64,000 nucleotides of DNA from Chrysaora quinquecirrha (taxonomy: Eukaryota > Cnidaria > Scyphozoa > Semaeostomeae > Pelagiidae). The DNA is taken from the NCBI GenBank assembly GCA_014526335.1, contig JACTAT010000132.1, positions 186,001 to 250,000 of the forward strand, given 5' to 3'. Positions 11,520-23,459 of this stretch are shown here, in pieces; position 1 is the stretch's first letter; each line of letters opens with the position of its first letter. The notes below the pieces were generated by a model that did no database searches, was not told the DNA's origin, and saw nothing but the letters and a program-made list of their open reading frames with translations. Both the position numbers and the translations under genes were made by a program.

Positions 11520-12200
11520 TAGAGAGGGGACGCATTAGAGAGGGGGTGCATTAGAGAGGGGGTGCATTAGAGAGGGGGTGCATTGGAAAGGGTCAAATTA
11601 GAGGGGCGCATGAGAGGGGTGCTTTAGAAAGAGGCACATTAGAGAGGGGCACATTAGAGAGGAGGGCACATTGGAGAGGGGTGCATTAGAGAGGTAGGCA
11701 ATGGAGAGGGCACAAACAAGAGAGGGGCACATTAGAGAGGAGGGCACATTGGAAAGCGGTGCATTAGAGAGGGGAGGCATTGGAGAGGGGGCACATTAGA
11801 GAGGCGCATGTTAAAGAGGGGCACATTAAAGAGAGGTTGCATTAGAGAGGGTGCACATTTTAGAGAGGGGGTGTATAAAGAGACGTCTTTATAGACAAGA
11901 GTACTTTTTATTGAAATCTTGCCTTAAACGAGGTGTTAATGGATGAGCAGGATGGATGAGCAGGATAGAACAAGGGCCATACTACATCAGGGCTAAGTGG
12001 AGAAGTCTGGACCAGCCCGATGTGTTACCATAACAAAAAAGCACATGCAGAGACGATGAAAGAGAGAGTTTGGATTTAACAGACAGTCGGCCCCAACAGA
12101 GGGATGTCTTTACAAGGTCCTAATTAGAGAAGAGGGTATCAGAGAGGGGACTTAATAGAAAGGCCCTTGATAGAACAGGATATTAGAGAGAGGGCGGAAT
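11520..12200. repeat. Minisatellite of CATTAGAGAGGGG units
   Basis: From 11520 to about 11880 it is made of 15-20 bp variants of GCATTAGAGAGGGGGT and GGCACATTAGAGAGG. From 12100 to 12200 it continues in degraded form. The unit resembles the ATTAGAGAGTGGGGGC word of the element at 41669-42445, so the array may derive from such an element. Confidence 0.7.
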
Positions 12201-12365
12201 ACAAGGGGGCTCAGTGGAGAGTGAGATGACAAACTAGCACCTTACTGTATTTCAGACCAGTGGTTGAGAGGCGGCAAGATACAGTGGGGGAGTGTAAACT
12301 AGAGCTTCTGTGAAAAGCGCAGCATTTCTAGTGTAGGGAGTCTGGGTGCCTCGCTACGAAGGGCA

Positions 12366-12996
12366 ATAAGCCTTTTCATGGTTACGGCTACCATTTTGAA
12401 TTAGGTAGGAATTCTAACAATAATGGCGGCTCGCTTGTAAACAAGAAAAATCGAAAAACTTTCAAGGCTCTGTAAGAGACATCTCTAAAAGTAAAGCTTA
12501 AGATTTACAGAGAATTATATACAAAAATTATTATATATTTGATATAGATGCTTACGAGGTTGATCAATTTAATTTTTCTTCTTCATTTTCCGCGATCTTT
12601 GCAGCGACCCAAAATTGGCCTAGCCAAAACGTTGATCGGCGAGAACTGTTATTGATTCTGTGCAGGGAGACTTAGAGCAGATCTTTTTTAGTTTACTCGG
12701 TCCCTTATGAAATGAACTCTCTTCTGTGGAAAATTCATCGTCATAGACCTCCTTTTCAAAAAGTTACATGTGCTCAAAGTTCCCAAATCACATGTACTCC
12801 CGCGCGTTCTGCGTCATTCCATTTGACCCATCGAAAACATGCGGATGTTACGCAGACCTACGTACATCCGCGTACATGGTATTTCTTATTTTTATTGGAT
12901 GAAAAAAATGGAGAAAACCCTACTAGCAATATTTTATTGGTTAAATTACAAAGGGGGATCTCACAGAAGTACGCAGTGAATGATTCACCGGGTTTA
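12366..12996 (+). repeat. ISL2EU left terminal inverted repeat
   Basis: Matches 16651-17280 inverted. Visible differences include one G/T substitution about 40 bp in, GGG versus GG, and a run of six versus five T. A 121-codon open frame crosses its inner edge and is repeated in the right copy; it is probably not a protein. Confidence 0.9.
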
Positions 12997-13108
12997 GAAA
13001 ACTACGCCCAGTTAAGATTTAATGTGAACGCGCAATTTGGTGACTTAGATATTTTTTTCAACAATAAGCAACGGTAGGTCTGAGATACTGACGTTTCTAA
13101 AATTCGAA

Positions 13109-15015
13109 ATGGCCAACAATTTAAATTTAACTTGTGAAGATTTTCTCGAAATGAGCGTACAAGAACTGAAGTACTTTCTCGCAATGAGGGCTATGTCCCA
13201 AGTTGGTACAAAGTTGGATTTGGTAGTAAGAGCTCAAGCTGCTTTTCAGCAGAAGATTCCCGTCAGGCAGGATCTGAGTGAATTAGAGAAAGAATTAAAG
13301 AACACATATGCGAAGATGCTCACTGAGTATAAAATTCCAGATCCTATTAAATTGCCAAGCAACAATTGGTCAGAAGATGTCTCATTGTGGCCTCGTGTTG
13401 ATTTGGGTAAAATCTTTGCTTTGTGATCGAAAAGAAAGCTTACGGGACTGAGTATATAGGTCAGTACAAGGCAAAAAGCATACTCACATTTCATGAGCGG
13501 TTTCGTTCATAAAATTTTTGTTAAGCTGATGGGAGGTGACAAAGTGCTCCTGAAAGGCCAAGTAACTCCTTCACAAAAACTGCGCGAAGATCCGCGTGAC
13601 GTATGGCTTTTGTGTTCGAGAAGTGGAGCAATTCTTTGCGCTTACTGTTCATGTACAGCTGGGTTTGCGGAATGTTGCAACCATGTAATAGCAATTGCTT
13701 ATAAAGTGGAGTTCGCAAATGCTAGAGGCCTCATAGATCCTGCTTGTACTGATATGGCATGCTCGTGGAACAGAAACACTCAGAGAGAGGTGCAGTTCAC
13801 GAAAATAATGAATGCAACAATAAAGAAGCATGACGTCATGAAGCGTACGAAACGAAGGTTGGTGCAGAGCGAAGTGAAAATGAACTATGATCCTCGTCCT
13901 GTGGAGGTCAGAGATAAATGTGGAGAAAGAGGTGATCGTCTATGCATGAACGTGAGAGACGAGCAACCTCTAGCAGTCGTGCTAAAGTGTGAGGAGCCCC
14001 CTGCAAAACATGGATGCCCAAAACCATTGCCAGTGATCGGAGAGGAAATTTATGAGCAGAGAGAAGGTAAAACTGAGCAAGAGCTAGTTAAACTGTTCTC
14101 GCGACTCTCATTCAGTGAAAGTCAGCTGAAAGAGCTGGAAAGATCTACAAGGGCACAGGCAGGCTCTCTCGCTTGGAAGGAACAGCGAGTGGGGTGCATA
14201 ACTGCATCAAAGATAAAGGACGTTTGCAGCAAAGTTGAAGAACTTTCAAAATCTCGAAACAAAGCTGTGAAAACAACACCACTCCTTTCGCGTATGTTTA
14301 AGGACTTCAACTTGGACTTCATCCCTGCGGTGAAATATGGGCGAAACCACGAAAAAGACGCAAGAAAGGCTTTTGCTGAGAATGAAGTAAAAAAGCACCA
14401 GAATGGGAGACTTTTAGATTGCGGACTTATTGCTAGTAAGTCATTTCCATTCATAAGAGCAACACCAGACAACATCTTCATTTGTAGATGCTGTGATGCT
14501 AACGTGCCAGTCGAATATAAATGCCCTTTTAAAATAAGAGAGAAGAGTGTTGCTGAGGCGTATGGGGAGCTTGATTTTTTGGAACAGGTTAATGGCAGCA
14601 TTCAGCTGAAAAGGAAACATAAGTACTATAGTCAAGTCACTGCACAGACAGCATTACTTGAGGCGAAACATGCTTTCTTTGTTGTTTGGACCCCAGCAGG
14701 AGAGCTGTTCGTCGAGAAAATTCCATTTGACAAAGAGCATTGGTCGTTGCTTGAGAGAAATGCGATCCTGTTTTCAATGGATATGTTGCGCGAGTTCTTA
14801 TTAAACAGAGAACAGTATACTTTTGTCGAAGTTGTGACAAACCAGTACTTGAACCAAAGGAGTTTGACAATGATACAGAGAACAGCATTGAATCCAGTTC
14901 GTGCCAATTATGGTACCATTGGTCATGCGTCAATGTAAAGACAAATCCAAAGGGTGATTGGATTTGCAGTATTTGCATCCAGGAAGAATTTGACGGAGAT
15001 ATAAACATAATATAA
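13109..15015 (+). CDS. ISL2EU second protein: SWIM zinc finger, YqaJ nuclease, PHD-like finger (frameshifted)
   Basis: The product accompanies the transposase; its role in transposition is not established. Piece 1 (13109-13426) begins MANNLNLTCEDF and has a SAP-like helix-turn-helix (LKYFLAMRAMSQVGTKLDL). The next conserved part (IEKKAYGTEYIGQYKAK) is read one frame over from 13426, and from about 13476 the original frame resumes into a long frame (ATG 13493) with the SWIM finger CSCTAGFAECCNH and then the YqaJ nuclease (SLAWKEQRVGCITASK; TPDNIF ... VEYKCPF, the E-x-K motif). Near 14819 a third shift moves the end into a PHD-like finger (FCRSC ... CQLWYHWSC ... WICSIC), stopping at 15013-15015; one expected cysteine of that finger is serine. 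All three shifts lie at or beside A or T runs. Confidence 0.85.
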
Positions 15016-15087
15016 ACAACTGATATATTTATATAATTATAAGCTAAATTACATATCCCTAAAATTTTGAATCTTTTATTATAATAT

Positions 15088-16535
15088 TTATTGTTCTAGC
15101 AGTGGTGCTTTTAAATTGGTCATAGCGGCGCATATTGAAACAATATCATCACAAATGGGTAAAAGTAGTAATGGAAGTTCAGTCTTCAATATGGCGTATT
15201 CTTTCATTCGTCTTATCGCTTTCTCCACAAAATTCTGAGGTTCGCAACTTTAGATGTTTGCTTCACATCGTCTTTGCGCATCTGCAAATTACCTTGAGTA
15301 GATGGTGGAATAGTAAGCGAACACTGATAGTAAGCCAAATATTCGCCGATTTTAAAACCTCGGTCAGCCATAACCTGATCATTTGGGAGAAGTTTCTCTG
15401 CTAAGCCGCAATCTTCTGTGATGGAAATGTCTGATGCTCTTCCACCCCAACAGTCGGACAGAAAACTGATTGCTCCATTTGGAGTTATACCGACTAAATA
15501 TTTGATGGTGTGATGGTGCTTGTACTGGCTCCAACAAGATGCAGCGAGGTCAAGGCTTGATGGAGTTTCAATTGGCACTTCAGTGCAATCAATTATGACA
15601 CGGCATTTAGGATAATATTTGCGAAATCCGTCAGGCATATATCTCCGTACGGCTGTCCTTTCAGGCCATTTGATAAGGCATCTGAGTTCGAGTGACATGA
15701 GACGTATCCATGTGAACAGAATCGAGGTAACAGACCCAAGTGAAATCTTAAATCTGTATGAAAGATCCTGGACTTTAAGGTCAGCCCTCAAACGCATCAT
15801 GACCATCAAAAACTCCTGTTCCAGGGGTAAACTTCTTGCCGGGCCTGGGCGCTTTCTTGTTAGCCCTCTCTCGTACAATAACTCCTCGTATCCAAGGTCG
15901 ACGCCTTTTCGTTCCTCCCGTTGTGTTTCTGTTTTCCTTTCCAATACTGCATTCTTTTTGCGATTGGAAGCAAATGTTCGAATATAAGTTTAAACATCCC
16001 TGCTCCCTCAAAACCGGTGTAATACTGGACTTTTGCATCTCTCGCAACTTGTTGGATCTGGAACTCGGGACCTAGGGAGACCAAAATTCATCCATTGTGA
16101 GCGTCTCTTCTCTTTGCTTGTTGGCTTCGTCCGTACATTCGACAGAGCCCTCAGTAGGTGCTGCTGCAGTAGCCGCTCTTTTCCTTGGACTTTGACGCAG
16201 GCCTGTTTCATCATAAGGTGACTTAGTTCTCTTTGTGGGTTTCTCTTGACTGGCGTGGTTTTGGTTTCTGCGTCACTTTTCGTCAGGTAAAGCGTCGGAT
16301 AGTTAAATTGACCAGCTGGCTTTCCTAATTTAAAATGGTTTGAACACACATAGCTTCCTCGTCTTTCCTCGTAATTTTTCAACCCTTTTGATATCTGTTT
16401 GTCCCATATCTTTCTTAAATCTTCATTTTAGGAAAGAATGAAAAACAAGCTTTTAACATGACCTCTTATAACAAGCTGATCAGGCATCCATGATCGGTTC
16501 TCACATGGCCCAACACAACAGGCTTGGTTAGGCAT
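15088..16535 (-). CDS. ISL2EU transposase: THAP finger, HTH, DDE (frameshifted)
   Basis: Start ATG at 16535-16533. The THAP zinc finger shows CCVGPCENRSW, a GHVK motif and VCSNHF with GKPAGQFNYPTLYLT; two compensating shifts lie between them, at a T5 and an A4 run. It continues with VQYYTGFEGAGMFKLIFEH, an HTH (QDLSYRFKISLGSVTSILFTW) and the DDE core: first Asp in RVIIDCTEV, second in VMADRGF, third acidic residue in VEKAIRRMK at 15223-15225. That last residue lies beyond a frameshift at AAAA 15229-15232, so a naive ORF loses it. Further shifts sit near 16075 and 15925. The end is at TAA 15090-15088. About 482 codons, normal for the family. All catalytic residues are present once shifts are allowed. 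Confidence 0.87.
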
Positions 16536-16650
16536 ATTCCAACTTTATTCACTACTTTCAATAAAAAAGACTTCTGAGATGTAAGATTAACTGTGAGAAC
16601 TTTGTAGATTTATTAATGGGAAACACCTTCATAAGTGGAAGTTTTTAAAA

Positions 16651-17280
16651 TAAACCCGGTGAATCATTCACTGCGTACTTCTGTGAGATCCCCCTTTGTA
16701 ATTTAACCAATAAAATATTGCTAGTAGGGTTTTCTCCATTTTTTTCATCCAATAAAAATAAGAAATACCATGTACGCGGATGTACGTAGGTCTGCGTAAC
16801 ATCCGCATGTTTTCGATGGGTCAAATGGAATGACGCAGAACGCGCGGGAGTACATGTGATTTGGGAACTTTGAGCACATGTAACTTTTTGAAAAGGAGGT
16901 CTATGACGATGAATTTTCCACAGAAGAGAGTTCATTTCATAAGGGACCGAGTAAACTAAAAAGATCTGCTCTAAGTCTCCTGCACAGAATCAATAACAGT
17001 TCTCGCCGATCAACGTTTTGGCTAGGCCAATTTTGGGTCGCTGCAAAGATCGCGGAAAATGAAGAAGAAAAATTAAATTGATCAACCTCGTAAGCATCTA
17101 TATCAAATATATAATAATTTTTTGTATATAATTCTCTGTAAATCTTAAGCTTTACTTTTAGAGATGTCTCTTACAGAGCCTTGAAAGTTTTTCGATTTTT
17201 CTTGTTTACAAGCGAGCCGCCATTATTGTTAGAATTCCTACATAATTCAAAATGGTAGCCGTAACCATGAAAAGGCTTAT
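16651..17280 (-). repeat. ISL2EU right terminal inverted repeat
   Basis: Inverted copy of 12366-12996, ending GGCTTAT at 17280. The transposase start lies about 115 bp inside it, so the repeat probably supplies the promoter for that gene, and the left copy the promoter for the YqaJ gene (inference). Confidence 0.9.
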
Positions 17281-17719
17281 CGAGGGATGCTCGACCAACT
17301 TGTGTAACTCGGGCCTCACCAGAGCTCACTTCTCAGCCACTGATCTCGAAAAGTCTTTTTTTTGAGATCAGTGTTCTCAGCCACCACAATAAGAGGTCTG
17401 GACACCAATCGATCATGCTTACCATGACAACAAAGTAAAATAGTAACTCTAGACAAAATAATTTACTTTAATTATAAGCCGACACTGGAGGATGAAAAGC
17501 GCCGAAAATGTGTTATTTAGAGAGCCGATTGATTTCACTTGGTTGGATTAAAACATAATAGTTTCGCGGTTAACATTTGGATTTTAACCTAATAAATTCA
17601 TGGAATGAAATTCCACTTCAATACTCAGGTATTGTCCATTCGGCTTCACAAGCATTCAACGAGTTTTAGCACTTTTAAAGTGTGAAATTTTCCTTTAGGG
17701 GGGTTTTAGTTTAACAGTC

Positions 17720-18099
17720 TACACACTTTTCTTTTTATAAGAATACAGTCTATAAGAATATTCAGGCTCAAAATTGCTGAAATTTAAGAATTATTTAAGA
17801 ATAATCTGAGGCTCAAGCTTGACGAGGATCATTTTTATTTCTCTGCGTTTTTTACACTGTACAATAAGTGTTATTGTCAGGCTACTTGTTCACATATTGT
17901 TCTGTTCTGCTCATGTTCTTTTTTAATATAAAATAACAAATGACAAAGATTTGACTTATTCTCTTGATCTTCAGGCCAATTTATAGCATTGATGATTAAG
18001 AATAATTTAAGAATATTTTCAGGCTCAAAATCGAATAAGCTTAAGAATAATCGAGGCTCGGTAAAAAATAAGGTATTCTTATAAAAAAAAAAGTGTGTA
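17720..18099. mobile_element. TACACAC-capped element with AAGAAT words
   Basis: The left end TACACACTTTTCTTTTTATAAGAAT mirrors the right ATTCTTATAAAAAAAAAAGTGTGTA. I count seven AAGAAT copies on the plus strand plus the inverted terminal one, several followed by CAGGCTC or GAGGCTC. Non-coding. Confidence 0.75.
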
Positions 18100-18383
18100 T
18101 AGGCCTAGTCTTGCAAAGTTTCTGCCAAAAGATAAACTCTCAAACACGAAATCTTTGCAGGAGTCACTTACAATTATGGGCAAAATATTTGGAAAAAGGC
18201 CTCATTGAAAAGAAAACGGCCTATTTTAGCGATTTTCTAATACAATGACGTTTTTCTAATGGTTTATGCTGTAACTTTGTTACATTTTATCAAATGCTCC
18301 CATATACTTGTAAAAACAGTGCTTAAAAGAAGCACCAATGCTTCCGCTAGTACCCCAAAAACAATGTTGCGTAGTAGTCAGCG

Positions 18384-18517
18384 AGGGGCGATTCACTCCT
18401 TGGAAGTCTCGTACACCTTTGCTGCAAGTCCTATTGTTTTCATGGAAATCCCTTGGAAGTCCTTTTGTTTTAATAGAAATCTCGTACGCTTTTCGCAGAG
18501 TGAAATGCCCCTCGGTA
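18384..18517. mobile_element. 134-bp palindromic MITE
   Basis: The ends GAGGGGCGATTCACTCC and GAGTGAAATGCCCCTC are inverted repeats. GTCTCGTACACC/TCTCGTACGC and GGAAGTCC/GGAAATCCC words are arranged symmetrically inside. A diverged inverted copy is at 10018-10133. Confidence 0.6.
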
Positions 18518-19480
18518 GTCAGTGAGGCAATCTTGCTGGAAACAATATTGTAATGGGGGAGAAGGAGGAATCGGTAGATAGGTTATGTAGCAGGAAAACT
18601 ACTTAGGCTGTTCTAATATATTTTTCTAAGATTGCAGCTTGTGGCTAGCGCTAAGAGTTTCTTAATCTTCGTCCCTCAGTCTATCGTAGGTCCAAGTTTC
18701 TGAAAAGGGGGTTTAAAAATGTCTCATACACCGTAAGTTGATTGGGGTTACTAATTTACGAGATTTCAAGCAACATAAAATATGAAAAAAAAACAGAAAT
18801 TTCATATTTGTCATTTTATCAAATTAAGTTAATTTACACTTTCCAATATAAGGCAACATCTCCACGCCCATTTCATGAAAATGTCAGCGAAATGTGATTG
18901 GTGAAAAACAGATGAAAATTCAAAAAAATTTACACCTTTGTAGCTTGGCTGTGATTGGCTAGAGCAAAAGGGGGAAAATTCCCTCACCTGATCTCATCTC
19001 ATCACTAAAATGGCTAAGAGAAAAGGCAAATGCTTCCTGGAGTTCCACTCATTGCTCGAGAAATACATTTGTGAGAAAAGCATAGGCAAGGTTCCAAGAT
19101 TAAGTTAAACTAAAGTTTTACCAATACCGGGTTTTTTATACTGTTAACAATTTGAATAATACGCAACGCAAATTCCAGAAAGAAAAGAAGAGTTTTAATT
19201 AATCTTTTACCGTTTATGTGATCTTAAATGTTTTGAAGAAAAATCTTTTATGTGGTCGAAGGCAGGTTCTTTGATTTCTTTGACTTGACAAAATATTCGT
19301 CAAAAAAGCCAAAAACATCTTCTTACTCTTCTGATTATTTTTGGATTACATCTTTACCAAATACCAGGTACTTTATGGATGGAAATCGAAATTTAATATT
19401 TCACGAAACTTTAGTTTAAATACAGTATTTTGATGAACTTGTATAAGAACTCTCTTAGCTGATGATCAAATATTTCTCGA

Positions 19481-19888
19481 TACACGCTTTTTTTTATAAG
19501 GAACCACTTTATAAGGAACCTACATGTAGAAGGCCCGAAAATTTAAAGAACTTATACTACTAAAGAGAAAATCATTAAGGAACTTTTGAATGTTGAATAC
19601 TTTTATCACTGCAAATAATCAAGAATTAGAAAGCCGGTTCCATTCATTTGCAGTCGAAAATCACATATATTGTACGTTAAGCATGTATCCAATGTTTCTT
19701 TTAGTAGTCTCGAGCTTTGCTCACATGCAAATGTCTCTCTTTTATTGTTAAGACCACTGAATGTGTAGTTAAAATTAAGGAACTATTAAGGAACTTTTGG
19801 AACTACAATTGCCTCAAAAGAGGCCCAAAAATAAGGAACTTTAAGAACTAGGCCTTGAGGTAGGTTCCTTATAAAAAAAAAGCGTGTA
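19481..19888. mobile_element. TACACGC-capped element with AAGGAAC words (copy 1)
   Basis: It starts TACACGCTTTTTTTTATAAG and ends CTTATAAAAAAAAAGCGTGTA. AAGGAAC occurs six times on the plus strand, plus the inverted terminal copy. An inverted homologue is at 21222-21574 and a fragment at 26096-26220. Confidence 0.8.
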
Positions 19889-20188
19889 TTCCGTTACCGG
19901 CGACAAAGCGGAAAGCTTTTAAAACGAAATCTGGGGTTAACGAAAAGGAAAACTTTACACAAGTTGTTTGGGCAGTTAAATGGGCAATTCAGTTGTGATC
20001 AACTGTTGAAAATCGATAAAAGGGTATAGCTTTGGGAAGCTTTGAAATTCAGTATATTAAAATTGAGAAAATTCATTATAAATTAGATTTAGTAGAAGAA
20101 ATGGATACATGCGTTTTGTATAAATGCATGCAAATACTGTATATAGATAATATACAGAATATAAGGGTTTAAAAACAGTAATTTATAC

Positions 20189-20282
20189 CTTTGATCGGCT
20201 CCATAGAGAATGCTGTCTTCACAGAACACAAAGCAATAAACAGCGTTAGAAATAAACATAAAAATCGTTCCTTGTTATCCAT
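20189..20282 (-). CDS. Signal-peptide first exon (possibly of the membrane protein ending at 5368)
   Basis: Starting from ATG at 20282-20280, it encodes MDNKERFLCLFLTLFIALC followed by SVKTAFSMEPIK, a clear secretory signal, then a consensus-like donor AAAG|GTATAA in phase 1. The last exon at 5840 also requires a phase-1 donor, and both are on the minus strand. No intermediate exon was recognised over 14 kb, so the link is only a hypothesis. It might belong to another secreted protein. Confidence 0.5.
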
Positions 20283-21221
20283 AACTGCGAAAACAGTCAC
20301 AACACAGTAAGCCACCAATAAAAACCAATGATATTTAATTTCACACTTGACCTTTCAATACGAAAACACAAGTGGAAAATTTTCCTCGAAAACCACTTCA
20401 CATTTTTCGTGGACTATCCTGTGAAGTCACCAAGCTATTCTAACTCGAAGACAGCATCGAACTAGTGTTTTGGCAATGACAACACAAGATAAATCGACTT
20501 TACACTTCGACAGACAATCAAGTGTCTCCTCATAGTCTGCCAAGCGTGGATATAGGGTGTTAAATATTCCGTCTTTACTGAGCCGTATTCAATAACATTC
20601 AGATAAACCGGGGGGTTGCTACCATCACTATCCTTTCATAGCAATCAAACATGTCTGATGTTTTGTATTTCTGACTTGAATAACGTTTTGTCTTATGGAG
20701 ACACGGCCTTATTAAAATATTCCATTCAGCATGCCATTTTGAAATGATCGTTTTTCAAACGCAAAAACGTTCTAGACATTTTCATCAATTTTTGTGCAGC
20801 TTTAGAAACGCAAATTTTGACGAAACGCGAATCAGTGGCTTGCGACCGAGGCCGCATCACACTTCACAGTTTTTTTCGCCAATCTTCGCACCATTTCCCC
20901 ACAACTTTTGCATAATTCCAGGTTTCCAAAAAATCCCCTAGTGAATTTTTTGTTCCTTGAATCAACTAGCCTCGCTTTTCTGATTGGTGCATTTCGATTC
21001 TCGTATGGGTACAGAGTCAGGAAAAAGTTACGGTCACACGGTCATTGACCGGAGGAAGGTCCATTAGAACAATAGAAAGTATTTTGCCACTCCTAAAACA
21101 CGCCTATTTTTCATTGTTAAGTGAGGGAGGTTTTAAGTTAGGGGTATTTTTGTCTGGTGGAAGGTTGAACACTTTTCTGGACTCTGTATGGGTTAAGGGT
21201 ATACGATCATATCCATAAGGG

Positions 21222-21574
21222 TACACGCTTTTTTTATAAGGAACCTACCTCAAGGCCTAGTTCTTGAAGTTCCTTATTTTTGGACCTCTTTTGAGGCAAT
21301 TGTAGTTCAAAAAGTTCCTTAATAGTTCCTTAACTTCAACTGCACATTCAGTGGTCTTAACAATAAAAGAGAGTGGTTAACGTACAATTTATGTGATTTT
21401 CGATTGCAAATGAATGGAACCGGCTTTCTAATTCTTGATTATTTGCAATGATAAAAGTATTCAACATTCAAAAGTTCCTTAATGATTTTCTCTTTAGTAG
21501 TATAAGTTCTTGAATATTTTGGCCCTTCTACATGTAGGTTCCTTATAAAGTGGTTCCTTATAAAAAAGCGTGTA
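21222..21574. mobile_element. TACACGC-capped element with AAGGAAC words (copy 2)
   Basis: Inverted homologue of 19481-19888. It shares CCTACCTCAAGGCCTAG, the CCGGCTTTCTAATTCTTG centre and CTACATGTAGG near the far end. The termini are TACACGCTTTTTTTATAAG and its inverse. Confidence 0.8.
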
Positions 21575-22168
21575 TACAGGTATAAGGGAATAAAGTATAA
21601 GGGTATACGACCATATCAATAAGTGTATACATTCTACCTCAGTTTAGAAAGTTTCTTCGAGTTTCTTAACCAATGTTGATCTCGGTGTTGAGTTTCTTAT
21701 AAACGAATTTCTTATAAAAGAAAACAAGAGTTTATGTCCTAAGATGCTTCTGTTCTTTTATTGCTAAGGGAGCGGTCATTATCTATGACCGGGGTGGGGG
21801 CCGAAGAGAAAGTATTTTGCATCATCATTAAAAGAATTTTACCCCACCCATTATTAGTCTAATAACCCAACCCTAAATATGCTCAAGGTATTTTTGGTTA
21901 CTTCATTCAAGACAACTAATATTTTTCCGTTTCCCCACCATTTTCTCTTCAGCCCCCACTCAGTCATAAATTATGACCGGTCCCTTATCTACAATCTTGG
22001 ACAAAATATATTGGAACGGTTTAAATAGTCTGCTATTATCTATTGATTCCCCTTCTCCCCCGTTACAATGTTGTTTCGTATAAAAGTTGTCTTGATCTAC
22101 TATCAACATTGTTCCAAATATTTTGTCCAAGATTGTAGTTGGATACTCGGTTGGATACATATTAGACA

Positions 22169-22548
22169 TACACTTTTTTTAATAAGCAACCGCTCAATAA
22201 GCAACAAGGGCTGAACTGACTTTAACATTAAGCAACGTGAGGGCCTCAATTGAATTCTGTAAGCAACTAAGAAGTCAAATAACCAAGCATATACGCTTTC
22301 CTGTTGTTAGGAAATTGTTTGTTTTGCATGTTGAAGTTCTTTAGCTAACGTTTTTCCACTTACTGTCTCCCAAAAGTCGTGTTATGGGCCTAACAGTTGA
22401 CGATTTTGACCCGTTAAGTCAGGGGTGGTTGTTAGGTAAAAAAGGTTAAGCAACTTTTAAGCAACTTTGAGGGCTGAAATGTCTAAAATTTTAAGCAACT
22501 TTGAGGGCTGGACAAAAGTCAAGTTGCTTATTAAAAAAAATAAGTGTA
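22169..22548. mobile_element. TACAC-capped element with AAGCAAC words (copy 2)
   Basis: It has seven AAGCAAC on the plus strand plus GTTGCTT at the right end, with GAGGGC following three of them. It is inverted relative to 10642-11041. Confidence 0.8.
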
Positions 22549-22869
22549 TGCTAGGTATGGAAAACCTTCCGTAGAACAGCAGCTAGTTTATCGTTAGAAA
22601 GATCACTTATTGGTTTGACTGTATGAATGTATGTATCAATCTTCTGTCGTAAAGGATTTGCTGCGTGAAAATCTGGATTACGAAGAAGTTACAATTCTAA
22701 TCTTATCTTGCTTAAAGCAACACTTTGCGTAATTATTTCAACTCCTTGGCTGCTAATGACTTTTTACAATCGGAAATTTCGACTGTGTCTACTAAGAAAA
22801 TTAAAGTATATTTTAGCCCAATGTGGTAGATTTTGTAGATCTTTTTAATGTAAAAAACCCTGAATTATT

Positions 22870-23090
22870 AATGTAAAAACAAATCATCTGAGTCAATCAT
22901 CTCACATGACTGACATGCTCAGCCAATCAAAATCAATTTGGCTAGTGAATTAACCAATCAGAATTCACCTAGTCAACCAACTTTATGACTGACATTTTCG
23001 ACCAATCAGGATTCATTTAGCAGCTGCTTTAGCCAATCAGGAATCACTTGGCAGATGTTTAAACCAATCAGCTCACTGCTTTATCTCGAA
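22870..23090. repeat. Degenerate tandem repeat containing CCAATCA
   Basis: About four units of roughly 55-60 bp, each with a TGACTGACAT-like start, ACCAATCAGRATTCA and a TTGGC/TTAGC part. Whether the CCAAT motifs have any promoter role is unknown. Confidence 0.5.
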
Positions 23091-23459
23091 ACCACTGTAA
23101 TATTTCATTCAAGCAATTTCCCTTCATTTGTACTCTACTGTCGCCATCTTATCGATAATGGCGGCCTGATCCATTTAAATCCATCGCAAATGCCAAGTTT
23201 TTGTAACTGTGTGTTGATAAGCCATGTCTAGGCCACACCGTCTTTTCAACTTCCTCATGTTGTGTGTCTGAGTTTTCCAAATGTTCGTGTTTAAAATTTG
23301 GTGACACGTGATGTGATATAATGATAGAATTATCTGCGGTGTTGAAAATGTCTTATTTTTGCCCGTGTTGCTTTCATTTTCAAGCCAGCAACGAAGATTT
23401 GTTATCTGTTAGTATCAGTACAGTATCACACACGGAAAAAGGTTAATTTTGATGTTGAA

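Larger units (their letters stand above)
12366..17280. mobile_element. ISL2EU-type DNA transposon, nearly complete
   Basis: Terminal inverted repeats of about 630 bp start ATAAGCCTTTTCATGG at 12366 and end with the inverse at 17280. They differ at only a few positions, mostly run-length differences, which indicates a recent insertion. The terminal AT/TA fits a 2-bp target duplication. Between them lie two convergent genes: a SAP/SWIM/YqaJ/PHD protein (+, 13109-15015) and a THAP/HTH/DDE transposase (-, 15088-16535), 72 bp apart. That pairing is diagnostic, to my knowledge, of ISL2EU within the PIF-Harbinger-ISL2EU-Spy group. Both genes carry one-base frameshifts next to homopolymers, so activity cannot be judged from this assembly. 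Confidence 0.9.
17281..20188. other. No gene seen; several short transposons
   Basis: Contains the elements at 17720-18099, 18384-18517 and 19481-19888. A 32-codon open frame at 19011 (MAKRKGKCFLEF) has no supporting context. If 5368-5840 and 20189-20282 belong to one gene, all of this is intron. Confidence 0.45.
20283..23459. other. No gene seen; transposon remnants
   Basis: Holds elements at 21222-21574 and 22169-22548, a partial AAGAAAC-word right end at 21640-21730, and a CCAATCA-rich repeat stretch at 22870-23090. Predicted frames are short and unremarkable. Confidence 0.45.

Noticed and set aside
11598..11780. ORF of SNAPLSNVPSSLMCPS repeats
   Set aside because: Minus-strand reading of the CATTAGAGAGGGG minisatellite.
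12712..13077. 121-codon ORF starting MNSLLWKIHRHRPPF, repeated at 16645-16935
   Set aside because: Lies in the transposon terminal repeats and crosses their inner edge, so the two copies have different ends.
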